Below, piece by piece: positions 35,876 through 46,511 of a stretch of 64,000 nucleotides of DNA. Position numbers and translations under genes: made by a program. Source of the DNA: Cryptomeria japonica (taxonomy: Eukaryota; Streptophyta; Pinopsida; Cupressales; Cupressaceae); NCBI RefSeq assembly GCF_030272615.1, contig NC_081406.1, positions 189,313,391 to 189,377,390 of the forward strand, in the 5' to 3' direction. How positions within the stretch are numbered: the first letter of the stretch is position 1; the number at the start of each line of letters is the position of its first letter. The notes under the pieces are model-generated. The model made no database searches and was not told where the DNA came from. It saw nothing but the letters and a program-made list of their open reading frames with translations.

Positions 35876-37206
35876 CCTATTCCTTTCCATTGTTGAATCC
35901 ACTAGCTGAATCTTGTGTCGGTTCATCATCAAAATTAGTCACACCTTCCTTATCCGCATAGTAGCATGATTTGTCTTTGTTTTTCCTGTACTTGTGCTTG
36001 TTCTGATAATCATGGTTAGGTTTGTTGGCAGTGGGCCAACATCCCTTGCAGGGATTCGTGACATGGTTTAACAACCTCTTGTGGATTCTATAAGTCTAGT
36101 GGTTGTATCAAGCTTTAACAGGTCAATATTTTGATGCAACGACAACCCTAGCTTGTAACAAGTGGTATCAGAGCTTGGTCACAGGTTCGAATCACATAGG
36201 ACGTGGTGAGTGACGCTGGGAGAGGGATTGTTGGAAGTGGGCCAACGTCCCTCACGAGGATTCGTGACATGGTTTAACAGCCTCTTGTGGATTCTATAAG
36301 TCTAATGGTTGTATCAAGCATTGATAGGTCGATCTTTTGGTGCAACGACAACCCTAGCTTGTAACAAGGCCTAAAAGATCTTCTAGCTCTTTCTTCAGAG
36401 CTTGAATTCCTTTCAGGACATCTAGATGCAAAATGACCTATCTTATTACATGCAAAGCATTTAAAATGTGATTTTCCTTCATACTTACTTCATGTCGGTC
36501 CTTTAGGTACTCTTCTAGAAAATAAGGCTTCAAGTTGCTCAAACTCTTCATCTTCTTTCTTCATATCCTATAATTTCTTCACATATAAATATTTCCAATC
36601 ACTCTTGTCGGTAGATGATGTAGATGCATGAAAACAAGGTTCATATTTCACAACACCAGAAGGTCCAAATTCCTCAAGTTTAAAAGCAGATAACTTCCCA
36701 ACCAAGGTATCCCTATTAACAAAGGTGTTTGCCATAATTCTCAACTCATTAATTGCAGTAGCCTTCATCTTATAAGTTGGTGGCAAAGCTCTTAGTACTT
36801 TAAAAACTATTTCATCTGCGCTCAGAGATCCATCACAACATTTAATTCCCAAAACAATCTCATTAACTCTCTTCATAAAAGCAGTAATCCTTTCATCTTC
36901 TTCCATCTTCAGGTTTGCATACCTCACCCGGTAACCATGAAGTTTAGCAATTTTAACAGTAGGGTCACCTTCATTCAGAGTCTCCAATGTGTCCCATATA
37001 GCCTTTGTAGTTGATTTGTCAATTAGTCTCATTATTTGTTGATCAGAAAGTGCACACAAAAGGGCTTCTTTAGCTCTACAATCATTCTCAAGCTCTTTAT
37101 CCAGACCTATCGGAGGAGGATTGCCAGGTGCCAGATTAAATGATATAACACCATTCTCAATGATCTCCCAAATCTCCTTTCCAAGATATCTTAGATGAGT
37201 CTCCAT
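35876..37206 (-). pseudogene. gag of copia element, split by TRIM
   Basis: The frame 37206-36568 (212 aa) starts METHLRYLGKEIWEIIENG and holds the UBN2-type gag core: IMRLIDKSTTKAIWDTLETL, YRVRYANLKMEEDERI, FKVLRALPPTYKMKATAI. Beyond a stop at 36568 the frame continues to a complete CCHC knuckle near 36418-36462 (CFACNKIGHFASRC). It is then split by the TRIM at 36023-36366 and resumes with NHDYQNKHKYRKNKDKS. The start codon sits about 150 bp from the primer-binding site. Confidence 0.85.
36023..36366 (+). mobile_element. TRIM element inserted in copia gag
   Basis: A complete terminal-repeat retrotransposon in miniature. Two 138-bp direct repeats (36023-36160, 36229-36366) both start TGTTGG and end TTGTAACA. 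Between them are only a primer-binding site, TGGTATCAGAGC at 36163-36174 (initiator-Met tRNA complement), and a polypurine tract GGGAGAGGGAT at 36218-36228. There is no coding capacity. The right flank is AGGCC and the left flank AGGTT; the gag frame is restored if AGGCC was the target site and the left copy took two C-to-T changes. I count roughly a dozen differences between its terminal repeats. Confidence 0.9.
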
Positions 37207-37352
37207 TTGAATCTTCCATACCCTATAATTTGTTCCATCAAGTCTCTACGAATTTCTCTCTAGAAAACAACTGCAGATGTATTTGATGAGCTTGAACTGC
37301 TATATGCCATAGAATCTTCCTCAAGCGGTTAAGCTTTTGTAGAGAGGACCAA

Positions 37353-37364
37353 GCTCTGATACCA
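37353..37364 (-). other. Primer-binding site of copia element
   Basis: The - strand reads TGGTATCAGAGC two bases from the 5' LTR end (37367). It is a perfect initiator-Met tRNA site. Confidence 0.88.
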
Positions 37365-37366
37365 AT

Positions 37367-37841
37367 TGTTAGACAAATCAAATAATCAAAGGACAACTGA
37401 GAGGGGGGGTGAATCAGTTGTCACCAAATTACATAACTTTAAACATTCAAAACCTTATTACCAAAACACATAAACTTAATACCAGAATGCATAAACCAAA
37501 TACTGGAATAACTGATATAGAAATTAAACGTAAGCATAAATCATAGAACAACTACCATCCATCCATAACACATGACACCAAGATTTGTACGTGGAAAACC
37601 CAGTAAAGATAAAAACCACGGTGGGAAGCCTACCCATAGTTAGATAATACTTCTGCAGTAAGTATGTGATTACAATATGAGGGACCTGCACATGTAGGAA
37701 GGTCGACATTCTAGAGCACACTGCTCATCACAAAAGGAGCCTCACTGACTAAAAAAATATCGGACTACAATCTGGAAAGAAGAGTGAACTGCAAGTATAA
37801 CATCTCTTATGCCTGAGTATAGTTCTGGTTAAGCTCAATAG
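37367..37841 (-). repeat. 5' LTR of copia element, part 1
   Basis: Matches 19000-19470 from TGTTAGACAAATC to TTCTGGTTAAGCTCAATA, where homology stops and the truncated second copia begins. The end of this LTR is at 40007-40117. Confidence 0.85.
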
Positions 37842-40007
37842 TGTGATGGTATGATGAAAGAATAAGTATCTGGTAGATTACTGAGAGGGGGGGTGAATCA
37901 GTAAATAGAAAAACTGATACAAACTTCCCAAACTCAAATTCAAACATACAAAGTAAACTTATCAATAAAATACCACTGTCAAGATCAATACTCATAAGAA
38001 TACCAGTTAACTGTTACAACAACTTAATAGTAAACAACATTTAACTTCTAAACATCCAAATGCTTTATCATATGCCAATGCTTCATTTCTCAATGCTTTC
38101 GGTTATCAGGCCTTATTGGAAATAGTTAAATAGTTAATCAAATCAACCATAAGACCATAACCACAAAAACATTCACCACATGACACAAGTATTTATACGT
38201 GGAAAACCCAAATGGGTAAAAACCACGGTGAGATGGGACTCACAAGGTAATATCTGAACTCTTCTGAAGTTCACCCTATTAGGAGCCAAGCCTATTAAAG
38301 CTTTTACAAAAGTCCTATTAAGAACTGATCCTATTAGAAATCACCCGGTTAAGGGATTGACTACAAATTCCTTGTTAGAAGCAAATACCCTGTAAGGGGT
38401 AATCTCAGTAGAGGATTTGAAAATCCAATCTAATGGACCACCTTGTTAGAGGATTTAATAAGTAACCAAACTTGTTAGAGCTTACCTAGTTAGGGGATTT
38501 CAATTTTGTTGTATTTGTTAGAAAACAACAGGAGTTTTTTGATTTGTCTGAATAGAACTACATTCGCTTGATCAAATCCATTTTAGCTTCTATCTGCCTT
38601 TACTCAAACTGCAGACTCATTCTTCGGTTTGACAACCACACACTCAACTGATTTCTACCATCTCTAAATAAAACAACTTCATCGACCTTAAATACAAATC
38701 AATTAGGTCGGTAACACAACAAAAATCTAATCTTCTCATCGAGATTACAAACAAGTTAGTACAAGCATGACCATTGGATTTCATGTCAATCTCTACACAT
38801 TAATCAAGAAAACCTCAACTACTTCTTGATTACCGCTTCATCAAGGTCGGTAACTCATCACGCGTTTTTCATTAGATGCAATACACTTTACTCATTCCCT
38901 AGACAAACAATCGTACTAAAACATTTTGAACTTGTCTTCATACAATGACCTTATGTGTCACCATCATTACCGCTCAACATCAGATCATAAACCAACATAA
39001 CCAATTCAACAACCTTAATCGGTTAGGGTTTAACAAAAACAACTGGTAGGGTTTACCTGTTACATAACATAGAAAGGGTTTAACCTTTTACTCCGATTAC
39101 CGATTCAACTCACAAACTTACATACCAATTCACAAAACTCTTCCTATCGATTATAAGACAATATCAACAATAACAACAATATCATTACTGGTTTAATTGA
39201 CATTAACGACAACATAACATATCATTAATGCAATCTTCATGCAAATGCCAACAATCTCCCCCTGATGGCAATACAAAATATCAACACCATTGCTTTGTTG
39301 TTGTGATTGTGAATAGGAATCCTGGTTTACATTACCAAGTATTCACATGCTCTCTCTGTCTTCAGTCTGTCACTAGTTTTCCTTCCCATAATCACATAAT
39401 TCTTCCCCCCCTTTGACAACAATGCCAAATTGAAAGTAAAACATGTAATGTTAAATTTTCAATATGCATCAACATACTACAACTTGATGTTCCCCCTGTG
39501 GAATACATCCACTTCTACATCAACCCTTGTAAAATTTTGCAAGTGATTCAGGGACTGATGCAGTCAACATCATGTTCAACTAACTTCATGAAGAGGGACA
39601 ACCCCTAGCTAACTTCTAAGATACTCAAAAGTAGTCTTAGGCGGAGGTTTGGTAAAAATATTTGCAAGTTGTTCCTTGGTAGAAACATGCTCTAAGATAA
39701 CATCTTTGCTCTGAACTTTTTCCCTCAAGAAATGATACTTCAATTCAATGTTCTTGGTTCGTGCGTGCAAAACAAGATTCTTGGAAATATTTATGACACT
39801 TATATTATCACATAAAATCTTTATAGGTTATGAAATCTTCATCTTAAAACCTTCCAAAATGTGCCTCATCCAAATAGCCTGCGTGCAATTCATATAAGCT
39901 GCAACATACTCAACTTCAACAATAGATTGTGAAGTACAACTCTGCTTTTTACTACTCCATGAAACAAGCCTTCCTACAAGAAAAAATGCTCCATCGTTTG
40001 TGCTTTA
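37842..40007 (-). mobile_element. Truncated second copia: LTR plus RNase H fragment
   Basis: A second copia family, also on -, sits inside the right LTR of the first. Its LTR (about 37842-39253) begins TGTGATGGTATGATG and ends AATGCCAACA, followed by a polypurine tract (CAGGGGGAGAT on -). Bases 39600-40007 read on - as copia RNase H and its tail, including KKQSCTSQSIVE-like and TKNIEL-like blocks. The sequence stops abruptly at about 40007, where the host LTR resumes. So only the 3' end of the element remains. The open frame 39228-39416 is not a gene. Confidence 0.75.
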
Positions 40008-40117
40008 CCACTCTACCGGAACCAACCGGAAACCAATAAACAACCAAAACAACTGGTGTTGCCATCAATGACAAAACATCAATGCAACACACAATCAATT
40101 CCTCCAAATTGCCAACA
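40007..40117 (-). repeat. 5' LTR of copia element, part 2
   Basis: ACCACTCTACCGGAACC through CCAAATTGCCAACA matches 32300-32406. About 0.7 kb of LTR present in the left copy (19470-20006 plus 32164-32305) is missing here. Confidence 0.8.
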
Positions 40118-40229
40118 TGTGTGTGTACATGTATGTGTACGTGTACGTGTGTGTATATATGTATTTATGCATATATGTGTACACACACAGATATATATGT
40201 ATGTGCATGTGTATGTATATATGTATATG

Positions 40230-40268
<39 letters not shown>
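40118..40268. repeat. Compound microsatellite, right piece, ending in (CTAT)n
   Basis: TGTG/TATG repeats, then about ten CTAT units at 40230-40268. It abuts the end of the copia LTR. The long frames here are repeat artefacts. Confidence 0.95.
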
Positions 40269-41470
40269 ACATATTTCTACAATGCATATACAAGCAATAT
40301 ATAGTGTCGTAAAACACTTAAAAAATTGTCATGAACAAGATTTTACGAAACTATAAAGAAAATTTCAAAATCAATTGAAATAGAAATACAATGGAGGATC
40401 ATTATTGTGGTGAGGTTGAAAGACAACCTCGCCTAAGGTTTCAAAGTGGTTTTGGTTTCATCCTGAGATGGAAGTGTACATCTAAATTGTGAGAAAAATA
40501 ATAAACAATACATAAATGAGACAAGCATTGAAATAGAAAGCAAATTAAAGATTTAGAAAATACAAACTTTTCTCTCTTTGTGATGTCCTAATTTCCTCTA
40601 ATCCCAAGGACTTTGTGAATCTTTTGGTGTGACTCTCAACAACAACATGATCACAAAATGACTACTTAGGATGTGAGTAGATACATGATATTATGCTAGA
40701 TGCATGATTGATTTGACATGATGCTATGACTATGCTAAAATGCTACTCTAAATGCCAATTGCTTAAATGATAAGATATAAAATGCAAGAGAGTAACAATG
40801 CAAAATTAAGCTAAAATGTCAGGGTGCTCATTGATTGAAAATGAGGGGTATTTATAAGATTTCCAAAGCCAAAGATGAGATGGCAAGAATTGACGGCTAG
40901 GATCTGATCTGGAGATATCAATGGCTAAGATTGAGGAAGTTGGAGAAGAGGTTGGAAGGAGAGACACATGTCATCTCTGAGGTGACAAGTGGCAAGGATC
41001 TTCAACAAATTGTCCATGAGAGGGCAAGTGTCAAAGGAGAGAAGACATGTGGCAAAGATGCCATGTGTCCTCAAGAGAGACTGAACACTCCAACTTGGGG
41101 TTGGAAAGAGGTTAGGATGAGCAACTTGGAAGGGATAGGGTTGCTTAGACCCAGTGTTACACTGAATGGGTTAGGTTAGAGGGTGGCTAGGCTAGGTGGT
41201 TAAAGGCAGGAGCCATGTGCTCATTGGAATTTAGATATTCAAATAATTAGGAAATGGATAATTAAATTTAACAAATGACCTTATTTGTTTTATTTAATTA
41301 TAGGAGTTGAAGAATTGAATTTGATGGGGGAGAAATTAATTGATTGAGATTAATTAATCAAGGAGGATTATTGAAATGAACTATATAAATAAATCCTTAG
41401 ATTAATTTATAATTAGAATAATAAAAGGAGAATTAATTAAATCACTTTGTATTTAATCAATTAGGAAGGT

Positions 41471-41913
41471 TGTTGGTGCAAATAATTATTCATCCCGGAT
41501 ATTATTACATCTTACTTAAGTTTACTTAGGATAATGCATTTCATAGTAGTTTGGGTATGAGACACTTGGATGTTTGTGCCACATTGGGATAGTGCGTGTA
41601 GGAGAATTTCCACCTTTTATAGTGTGATCTTGTTATTACTCTATCATATCCACTTATTGTGGAGTGATAATTCCACCTTTGGTGGGTGATCCACCTCATG
41701 TGGAATATTTTATTGTTTCTCCTACCTACCCTTGTTTCTTATTGAGCCACATGTCATGTTCGTGTGCTCACATATCCATATAAACTTGCATATATAAGCA
41801 GACTCATCTACATTGTATGTAACATCTTTTTTATCTATTGATGAGAATATCGTTTATTCTTGTCCTATATTTTGTACATTTCATTGAACTCTTGATCTTG
41901 GCAAAATCTCACA
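41471..41913 (+). repeat. 5' LTR of non-autonomous copia
   Basis: 443 bp, from TGTTGGTGCAAATAATT to AATCTCACA. The TATA box TATATAAG is at about 41791-41798. It is closely similar to the 3' LTR. Confidence 0.93.
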
Positions 41914-41925
41914 TGGTATCAAAGC
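41914..41925 (+). other. Primer-binding site of non-autonomous copia
   Basis: TGGTATCAAAGC immediately after the LTR, one base off the initiator-Met tRNA site. Confidence 0.85.
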
Positions 41926-43431
41926 CATTAGAGCGTCATTATTTCATCCTTAAGAGGCATTATTGAGACGTCAAGAGGCAAATCTAAGGAGCAACATCTT
42001 TTGGAGGTGTCCTAGACCAGATCTAACCTCACCATTGCATCCAAGTGGTCGTTTCCATGAATTTTGACTATAAAGTTAGCCTATTTTGGTGAGAGAAATT
42101 TTTTCACCTATTTTGTTATATTTGTACGGATTTCGAAAAAAAATTAAAAAAATATTTTTTTGCAATTAAATTTTTTTATTTTCCGCAAAAAAAAAATCGA
42201 AAAAATTATTTGCAAAAAAAAAAATTAAAAAAAAAAAGGACAAAAGTTTTTTTGGGGGATCCGCAGACCCCCCCGTGACCTATCGTACTGCAGGTTCTCT
42301 ATCGTGCTCTTAACTGTTGTTGTCCCGCGCCACTGTCCAGCACCTTCTGACAACTGCGTCCTCCATGCCATGCAGCTGTCAGCCCTCCGCAGTCCTCCAA
42401 CGACATCTCCTCGACACCTCTGGCTGTTGGGCCTCCTCTTGGCTCTCTGCCCCACACGGTCTGCAAGATGCCCAACCGCCAACCGTTTGGTTTGCGTGGT
42501 CTGTTCGACCGACCTCCTACCGTCGACGAGCCCCCTCAGCGACTGCTTCGTTGTTGGCACCTACATCCTGACCACCAACCACCAGATCTCATCGACCCTC
42601 CAGCCCGCCGACACCTACATGGACCCTCTGCCTCATCATCAGACAACACCGACACATCTGCCCACATCAGGGATTTGCATAGTCAATCGTACGGTCTTTT
42701 GCCACCTCTGTAGTCCAGTTGTCATCACCACGTCAATCGTCCGTACAGTACGGATGCCACATAGGTGAGGAGGCAAAGTTTTTGCGACGGGTAGACAGCC
42801 ATCAAATTTAGGCTCATGTTTTGCTGACGTCGTCATTTTTTTGAAAATTTGGCCGCCCCCCTCCATTGAGCTTTTTGATTTTGCAGTTCAACTTCAAATG
42901 GCCATATCTTGCTCATTTTTGCTCCTTTTTTGGTGCAATTTTTTTTGAAATGGGCTAGAATTTTATGTAATTTATTGTGGTAGAATTATTTTCTAATTTT
43001 GATAGACATGGTTTTTAGAAATCTCAGGTTTTGGTGGTTGTACCTGTCCAATCCTCATTTCTGCAACTTCCGAGACTCCGTTTGGGCTCATACAAACTCC
43101 TTTTCAGGTGTTATTTTTTTTGAAAGTGCATAATTTTTTGTCTACTCTAATAATATGCTATCTATTTGCAGCAATTTTGGATAGAAATTATACTTTCAAC
43201 ATATGGTCTTTTTTGGCCAATTTGGCACATGTATTGTATAGATCTATCTTGCTGGTCTTTTGCTTTGTAGTTCTCAACCTATTAGGGCAGTTGTAAAACA
43301 AAATCAGAAGTCCACCTTTTCATTGTTTGCAAGTGGCCTATTGTACACACACTACATATAAAGTGCCAAAATCATCATTTTTGGGAGGTACTTTGATTGA
43401 TTGAATTTGGGGGGGTGTCTCTTGTGCTTTT
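41926..43431 (+). other. Long leader with a GC-rich insert, non-autonomous copia
   Basis: About 1.5 kb before gag. Poly-A/T runs at 42120-42240 precede a GC-rich block at 42240-42790 that has open frames on both strands (for example 42304-42768, 154 codons). I see no known domain in these frames and treat the block as structured leader. After it the leader returns to T-rich sequence. Confidence 0.55.
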
Positions 43432-44505
43432 GTGCTCTTGTGTTCCTTCATTTTTGCTACTATGGGTTCTTCTAAGTTTCCTCTCTTAACTCCTCATAAT
43501 TATGCTACTTGGAAAATTGATGCATGGAGTAAACTTATGGAAAAAGGACTAAGTCATTATATTGATGGAACTATTGTTGCTCCCGTTGATCCTAAGGCTG
43601 ATCTTGTTGGTCACTTGGATTGGCTCACTAAAAATATCATGACAATTGGTACCTTAAGAAAGTATGTATCAAAGGATCTCATTTTTCATATTGAGAAATG
43701 TACTCTAATCAAGGATGCTTGGAAAAAGTTTCAAGACTTGTATGGTCAAGTTGATGAGATTAGGGGATATCAAATTGATAGTGATCTCACCATGTTGGAT
43801 CCCAAGAACTTTGATACTATACAAGATTATGTCACTAAGGCAAAAGAGTTGAGGGCACAACTCAAGGATTGTGGCATTGATAAGAAGGATACTCAATTGA
43901 TCTTCAACTTGATGGGCAAGCTTCTACAAGAATATGCAACATTTGTTTCTAGTTTCCAAACCCATAGGATGACAATGGGTTCAGACTACACAATGCCTAC
44001 ATTTGATGCTTTCGTTGAAATGTTGATGATGGAACAAACTAAGTTGATAAGCATGGGCATTCTTAAGGCTTCTAAGTCTCAAGCATTAGTGGCAAATCAA
44101 GGGAACAAAGGAAATCAAGGAAAAGACAACTCAAACAAGAAGAAATGGCAATCGAAGCCTAAGGACAAAGCATCACCTTCTCCACAACAAGGAGATTCAT
44201 CCTCTTCCAAGAGGGATAATTCACCAAAGAGGGAGAGACCTACTTGTGCCTATTGTAAAAATTTTGGTCATGAGGAGTGTCGTTGCCATTCTAAGAAGAT
44301 TGATGAGCTCTCACACATCCTCAAAAAGCACAACATTGATTTGCCTAATGCCTACAAGAAGGATGATTCATCAACTTCCACTTCCTCATATTCGAAAGGA
44401 AAAGGGCAAGCATTCATGGCTTCTACAAGTGGGAAGACTCACTCTTTTGAGACAAGAAAAGGAAAAGCTCTTTGTGCTACTACAAGTCATGATTTAGGGA
44501 GATAG
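43432..44505 (+). CDS. gag of non-autonomous copia element, open
   Basis: This is the capsid and nucleocapsid protein of the element. The longest frame starts at 43432 (357 aa), but MGSSKFPLLTPHNYATWKI at 43462 is the usual copia gag start and the likelier one. The UBN2-like gag core spans residues about 20-200 (YATWKIDAWSKLMEKGL, AWKKFQDLYGQ, YVTKAKELRAQL). A Lys/Ser-rich linker follows, then a zinc knuckle at about residues 277-290, CAYCKNFGHEECRC, with the C-x2-C-x4-H-x4-C spacing intact. The C-terminal Ser/Thr/Lys-rich tail ends at TAG 44503. The frame is uninterrupted, which is notable beside the decayed elements around it. Confidence 0.82.
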   Translation: MLLCSFIFATMGSSKFPLLTPHNYATWKIDAWSKLMEKGLSHYIDGTIVAPVDPKADLVGHLDWLTKNIMTIGTLRKYVSKDLIFHIEKCTLIKDAWKKFQDLYGQVDEIRGYQIDSDLTMLDPKNFDTIQDYVTKAKELRAQLKDCGIDKKDTQLIFNLMGKLLQEYATFVSSFQTHRMTMGSDYTMPTFDAFVEMLMMEQTKLISMGILKASKSQALVANQGNKGNQGKDNSNKKKWQSKPKDKASPSPQQGDSSSSKRDNSPKRERPTCAYCKNFGHEECRCHSKKIDELSHILKKHNIDLPNAYKKDDSSTSTSSYSKGKGQAFMASTSGKTHSFETRKGKALCATTSHDLGR

Positions 44506-45420
44506 CTTCTAGATTTAGGGGCTTCTCATCACATGACATCTTCACAGTCTATGTTCTCTTCATTTGAGCCTTGCACCATGCCGCAGATTTTGATGGGCAA
44601 TCATACATACATGGATATGATTGGGAAATGATCTATTGCCATTGGGGATAACTCCTTCAATGATGTGTTGTGTGTACCCCATTTGACAAACAATATCCTT
44701 TCCATCTATCAAATCACACAAGGGGCAACAAAGAGAATTATGGAGTTCATACCTGAGTCAGTTTTCATTAGAGACTTGGAGACTAGAGCTATAATTGCGA
44801 CTAGGGTGGTTGATCATGCATCTCGGTTATACTCCTTTTCAGTTTTTGTTGATGATAATTATTTCACATATGATAATTCTACACATGATGATCACACTTC
44901 TTGTGATGATTCAGATTTTGAGGAGAACTTTGGGTACTTGAACTTGGGGATTCTCACATGTGACCCCGTTCTTGAGCCTTGTGTTTCATCTCCTCCTATT
45001 GATATCACATCCCCTATTGCCCTTGATGATGTGGATAGTGCGACAGTTTTGCCTTCATGTGATTCAGTGCAGCAGAATATTCATTGTCTTCCAGCTTCAT
45101 ATTCATTGGATGAGTACTTGACAGACATTGCAGGTTTGTTTGTGGAATCCTACATTGCAGATTTGGGAGAAATCATTGATGATATTCATCTTCTCTTTGA
45201 TGAAAATGATCCTTCTTCGATTGTTGCGAGGGAACACTCTGACCCTCTTATTCATTCTCTACATGATCATTCTTTCGAGGTTGATATGATTGTGGATACT
45301 TATATACAATAGTTGGATGAGGTCTCTTTATCATTTGAGGAGACATGTGAGTCTTTGGACATTGTTCTACATCCATCTCCACTAGATGTTGGAGTGCCTT
45401 TTTCAGCAGTGTGAAGCAGT
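44506..45420 (+). pseudogene. Protease-like region and acidic domain, non-autonomous copia
   Basis: Just after gag, LLDLGASHHMTSSQSMFSS matches the copia protease site W-x-x-D-S-G-A-S-H-H-M-T, but the Ser of D-S-G is Leu. A TGA at about 44629 follows MDMIGK. The frame 44665-45312 (215 aa) starts with protease C-terminal sequence (VLCVPHLTNNILSIYQITQ, VFIRDLETRAIIAT). It then runs into an Asp/Glu-rich stretch of roughly 140 residues (DDNYFTYDNSTHDDHTSCDD, FEENFGYLNLG, GEIIDDIHLLFDENDP). The stretch matches no copia domain I know and fills the place of integrase-RT-RNase H. A degenerate continuation reaches about 45420. Confidence 0.65.
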
Positions 45421-45966
45421 TTACCACCTTTGGAGGGGGTATCTTTCAACATCGACATGGAGACACTTGAGTAGTTTTCAGAGATTCCATTCATCATGAG
45501 TTTTTTTTCATACATCTTCCCTTCATGATTGGGGAGACTTCATGGATCCACCTTTGGTTTTGTTTCTTCCTAAGGAGAGGAATATTGTTCGACGTTCATG
45601 GAGTAGTTTCTTCATACATCATTGAGCTTCTATCATTGGTGCAAATTCTACATTGAGGGGGGGCTTCCTAGCTTCTCTTCTTCTCTCATATGGGGGGGGG
45701 GACTTTTTCCTCACATGGGGTTTTGTTCCTCACATACTTCTATGAGAGTTCTCTTGTATAGTTTTCATCTCTCTTTTGGGGGAGGGTTTTTTCCCATTGG
45801 GTTTTTCTCTCTTTTCCCGATTTGTGAGAGATTTCATTGCATTGGTTTGCATGCATTTGCATTTGTACATGGGTACCTAACATGGCCTCGTAGTCGGGAC
45901 CCATCTTGAATTGCTCAGTTGCATTGTAGACTTAAGTGCATTCCCCTAAGTTGCACTTAAGGGGGT
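45421..45966 (+). other. 3' UTR of non-autonomous copia
   Basis: G-run and T-rich 3' region with no gene, despite an open frame at 45622-45909. It ends CACTTAAGGGGGT, a short polypurine tract before the LTR. Confidence 0.6.
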
Positions 45967-46445
45967 TGTTGGTGTAAATAATTACTCATCATGAATATTA
46001 CTACAACTTACTTAAGTTTACTTAGGATAATGCATTTCATAGTAGTTTGGGTATGAGACACTTGGGTGTTTGTGCCACATTGGGATAGTGTGTGTAAGAG
46101 AAATTTCACCTTTTATGGTGTGATCTTGTTATTACTCTATCATATCCACTTATTGTGGAGTGATAATTCCACCTTTGGTGGGTGATCCACCTCATGTGGA
46201 ATATTTTATTGTTTCTCCTACCTACCCACACCTATTTCCTACCTACCCTTGTTTCTTATTGAGCCACATGTCATGTTTGTGTGCTCACATATCCATATAG
46301 CCTTGCCTATATAAGCAGACTCATCTACATTGTATGTAACATCTTTTTTCTATCTATTGATGAGAATACAATTTATTCTTGTCCTATATTTTGTCTCTCT
46401 ATTTTGTACATTTCATTGAGCTCTTGATCTTGGCAAAATCTCACA
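45967..46445 (+). repeat. 3' LTR of non-autonomous copia
   Basis: 479 bp. It is longer than the 5' LTR mainly through small insertions (CCTACCTACCCACACCTATTT and TTTTGTCTCTCTA regions). Confidence 0.93.
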
Positions 46446-46511
46446 AAGGTTTATTAATTAAATCACTGTGTATTTAATTAATTATCTCAAGACTGATTTT
46501 AGGCATGTACA

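Larger units (their letters stand above)
19000..40117 (-). mobile_element. Ty1/copia retrotransposon broken by nested insertions
   Basis: The element lies on the - strand: right 5' LTR, primer-binding site, gag, protease, integrase, RT, RNase H, polypurine tract, left 3' LTR. In + coordinates both LTRs begin TGTTAGA (19000 and 37367) and end CCAACA or TCAACA (40117 and 32406). The left LTR is split by a chromovirus (20007-32158). The right LTR is interrupted by a truncated copia (37842-40007) and has lost about 0.7 kb. The gag is split by a TRIM (36023-36366). Flanks TGTGC (18995-18999) and TGTGT (40118-40122) resemble a target duplication within a microsatellite. The domain order integrase-RT-RNase H identifies copia. 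Confidence 0.85.
41471..46445 (+). mobile_element. Complete non-autonomous copia-type element (gag-PR-acidic domain)
   Basis: LTRs 41471-41913 and 45967-46445 both begin TGTTGGTG and end AAAATCTCACA. The 5-bp flanks are identical, AAGGT at 41466-41470 and 46446-46450, a perfect target duplication. The primer-binding site TGGTATCAAAGC abuts the 5' LTR and a short purine tract (AAGGGGGT) the 3' LTR. The internal part codes for gag and a damaged protease, followed by an acidic region. There is no integrase, RT or RNase H and no sign of where they would have been. A TATA box (GCATATATAAGCAG) lies at about 41788-41801 and in the other LTR. Confidence 0.9.
40350..46511 (-). repeat. Possible LTR on - strand, host of the copia at 41471
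   Basis: With the 41471-46445 element removed, the flanks join into an AT-rich sequence. On the - strand it starts TGTACATGCCTAAAATC at 46511 and has ATTAATTAA-rich stretches like the LTR at 11077. It also has a TATA-like CTTATAAATACCCC at about 40847-40860. The far end near 40350 is a guess and no internal domain is seen, so it may be a solo LTR. The stretch 40269-41470 has no supported gene; the frame 40931-41179 is unremarkable. Confidence 0.3.

Noticed and set aside
36163-36174. TGGTATCAGAGC as part of a tRNA gene
   Set aside because: It is the complement of a tRNA 3' end used as primer-binding site in a TRIM; no cloverleaf around it.
39228-39416. 62-codon frame
   Set aside because: Spans the end of the second copia LTR and its polypurine tract; not coding.
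42304-42768. 154-codon frame in the copia leader as a gene
   Set aside because: No domain, open frames on the opposite strand too, and it sits between primer site and gag. Kept only as a finding on composition.
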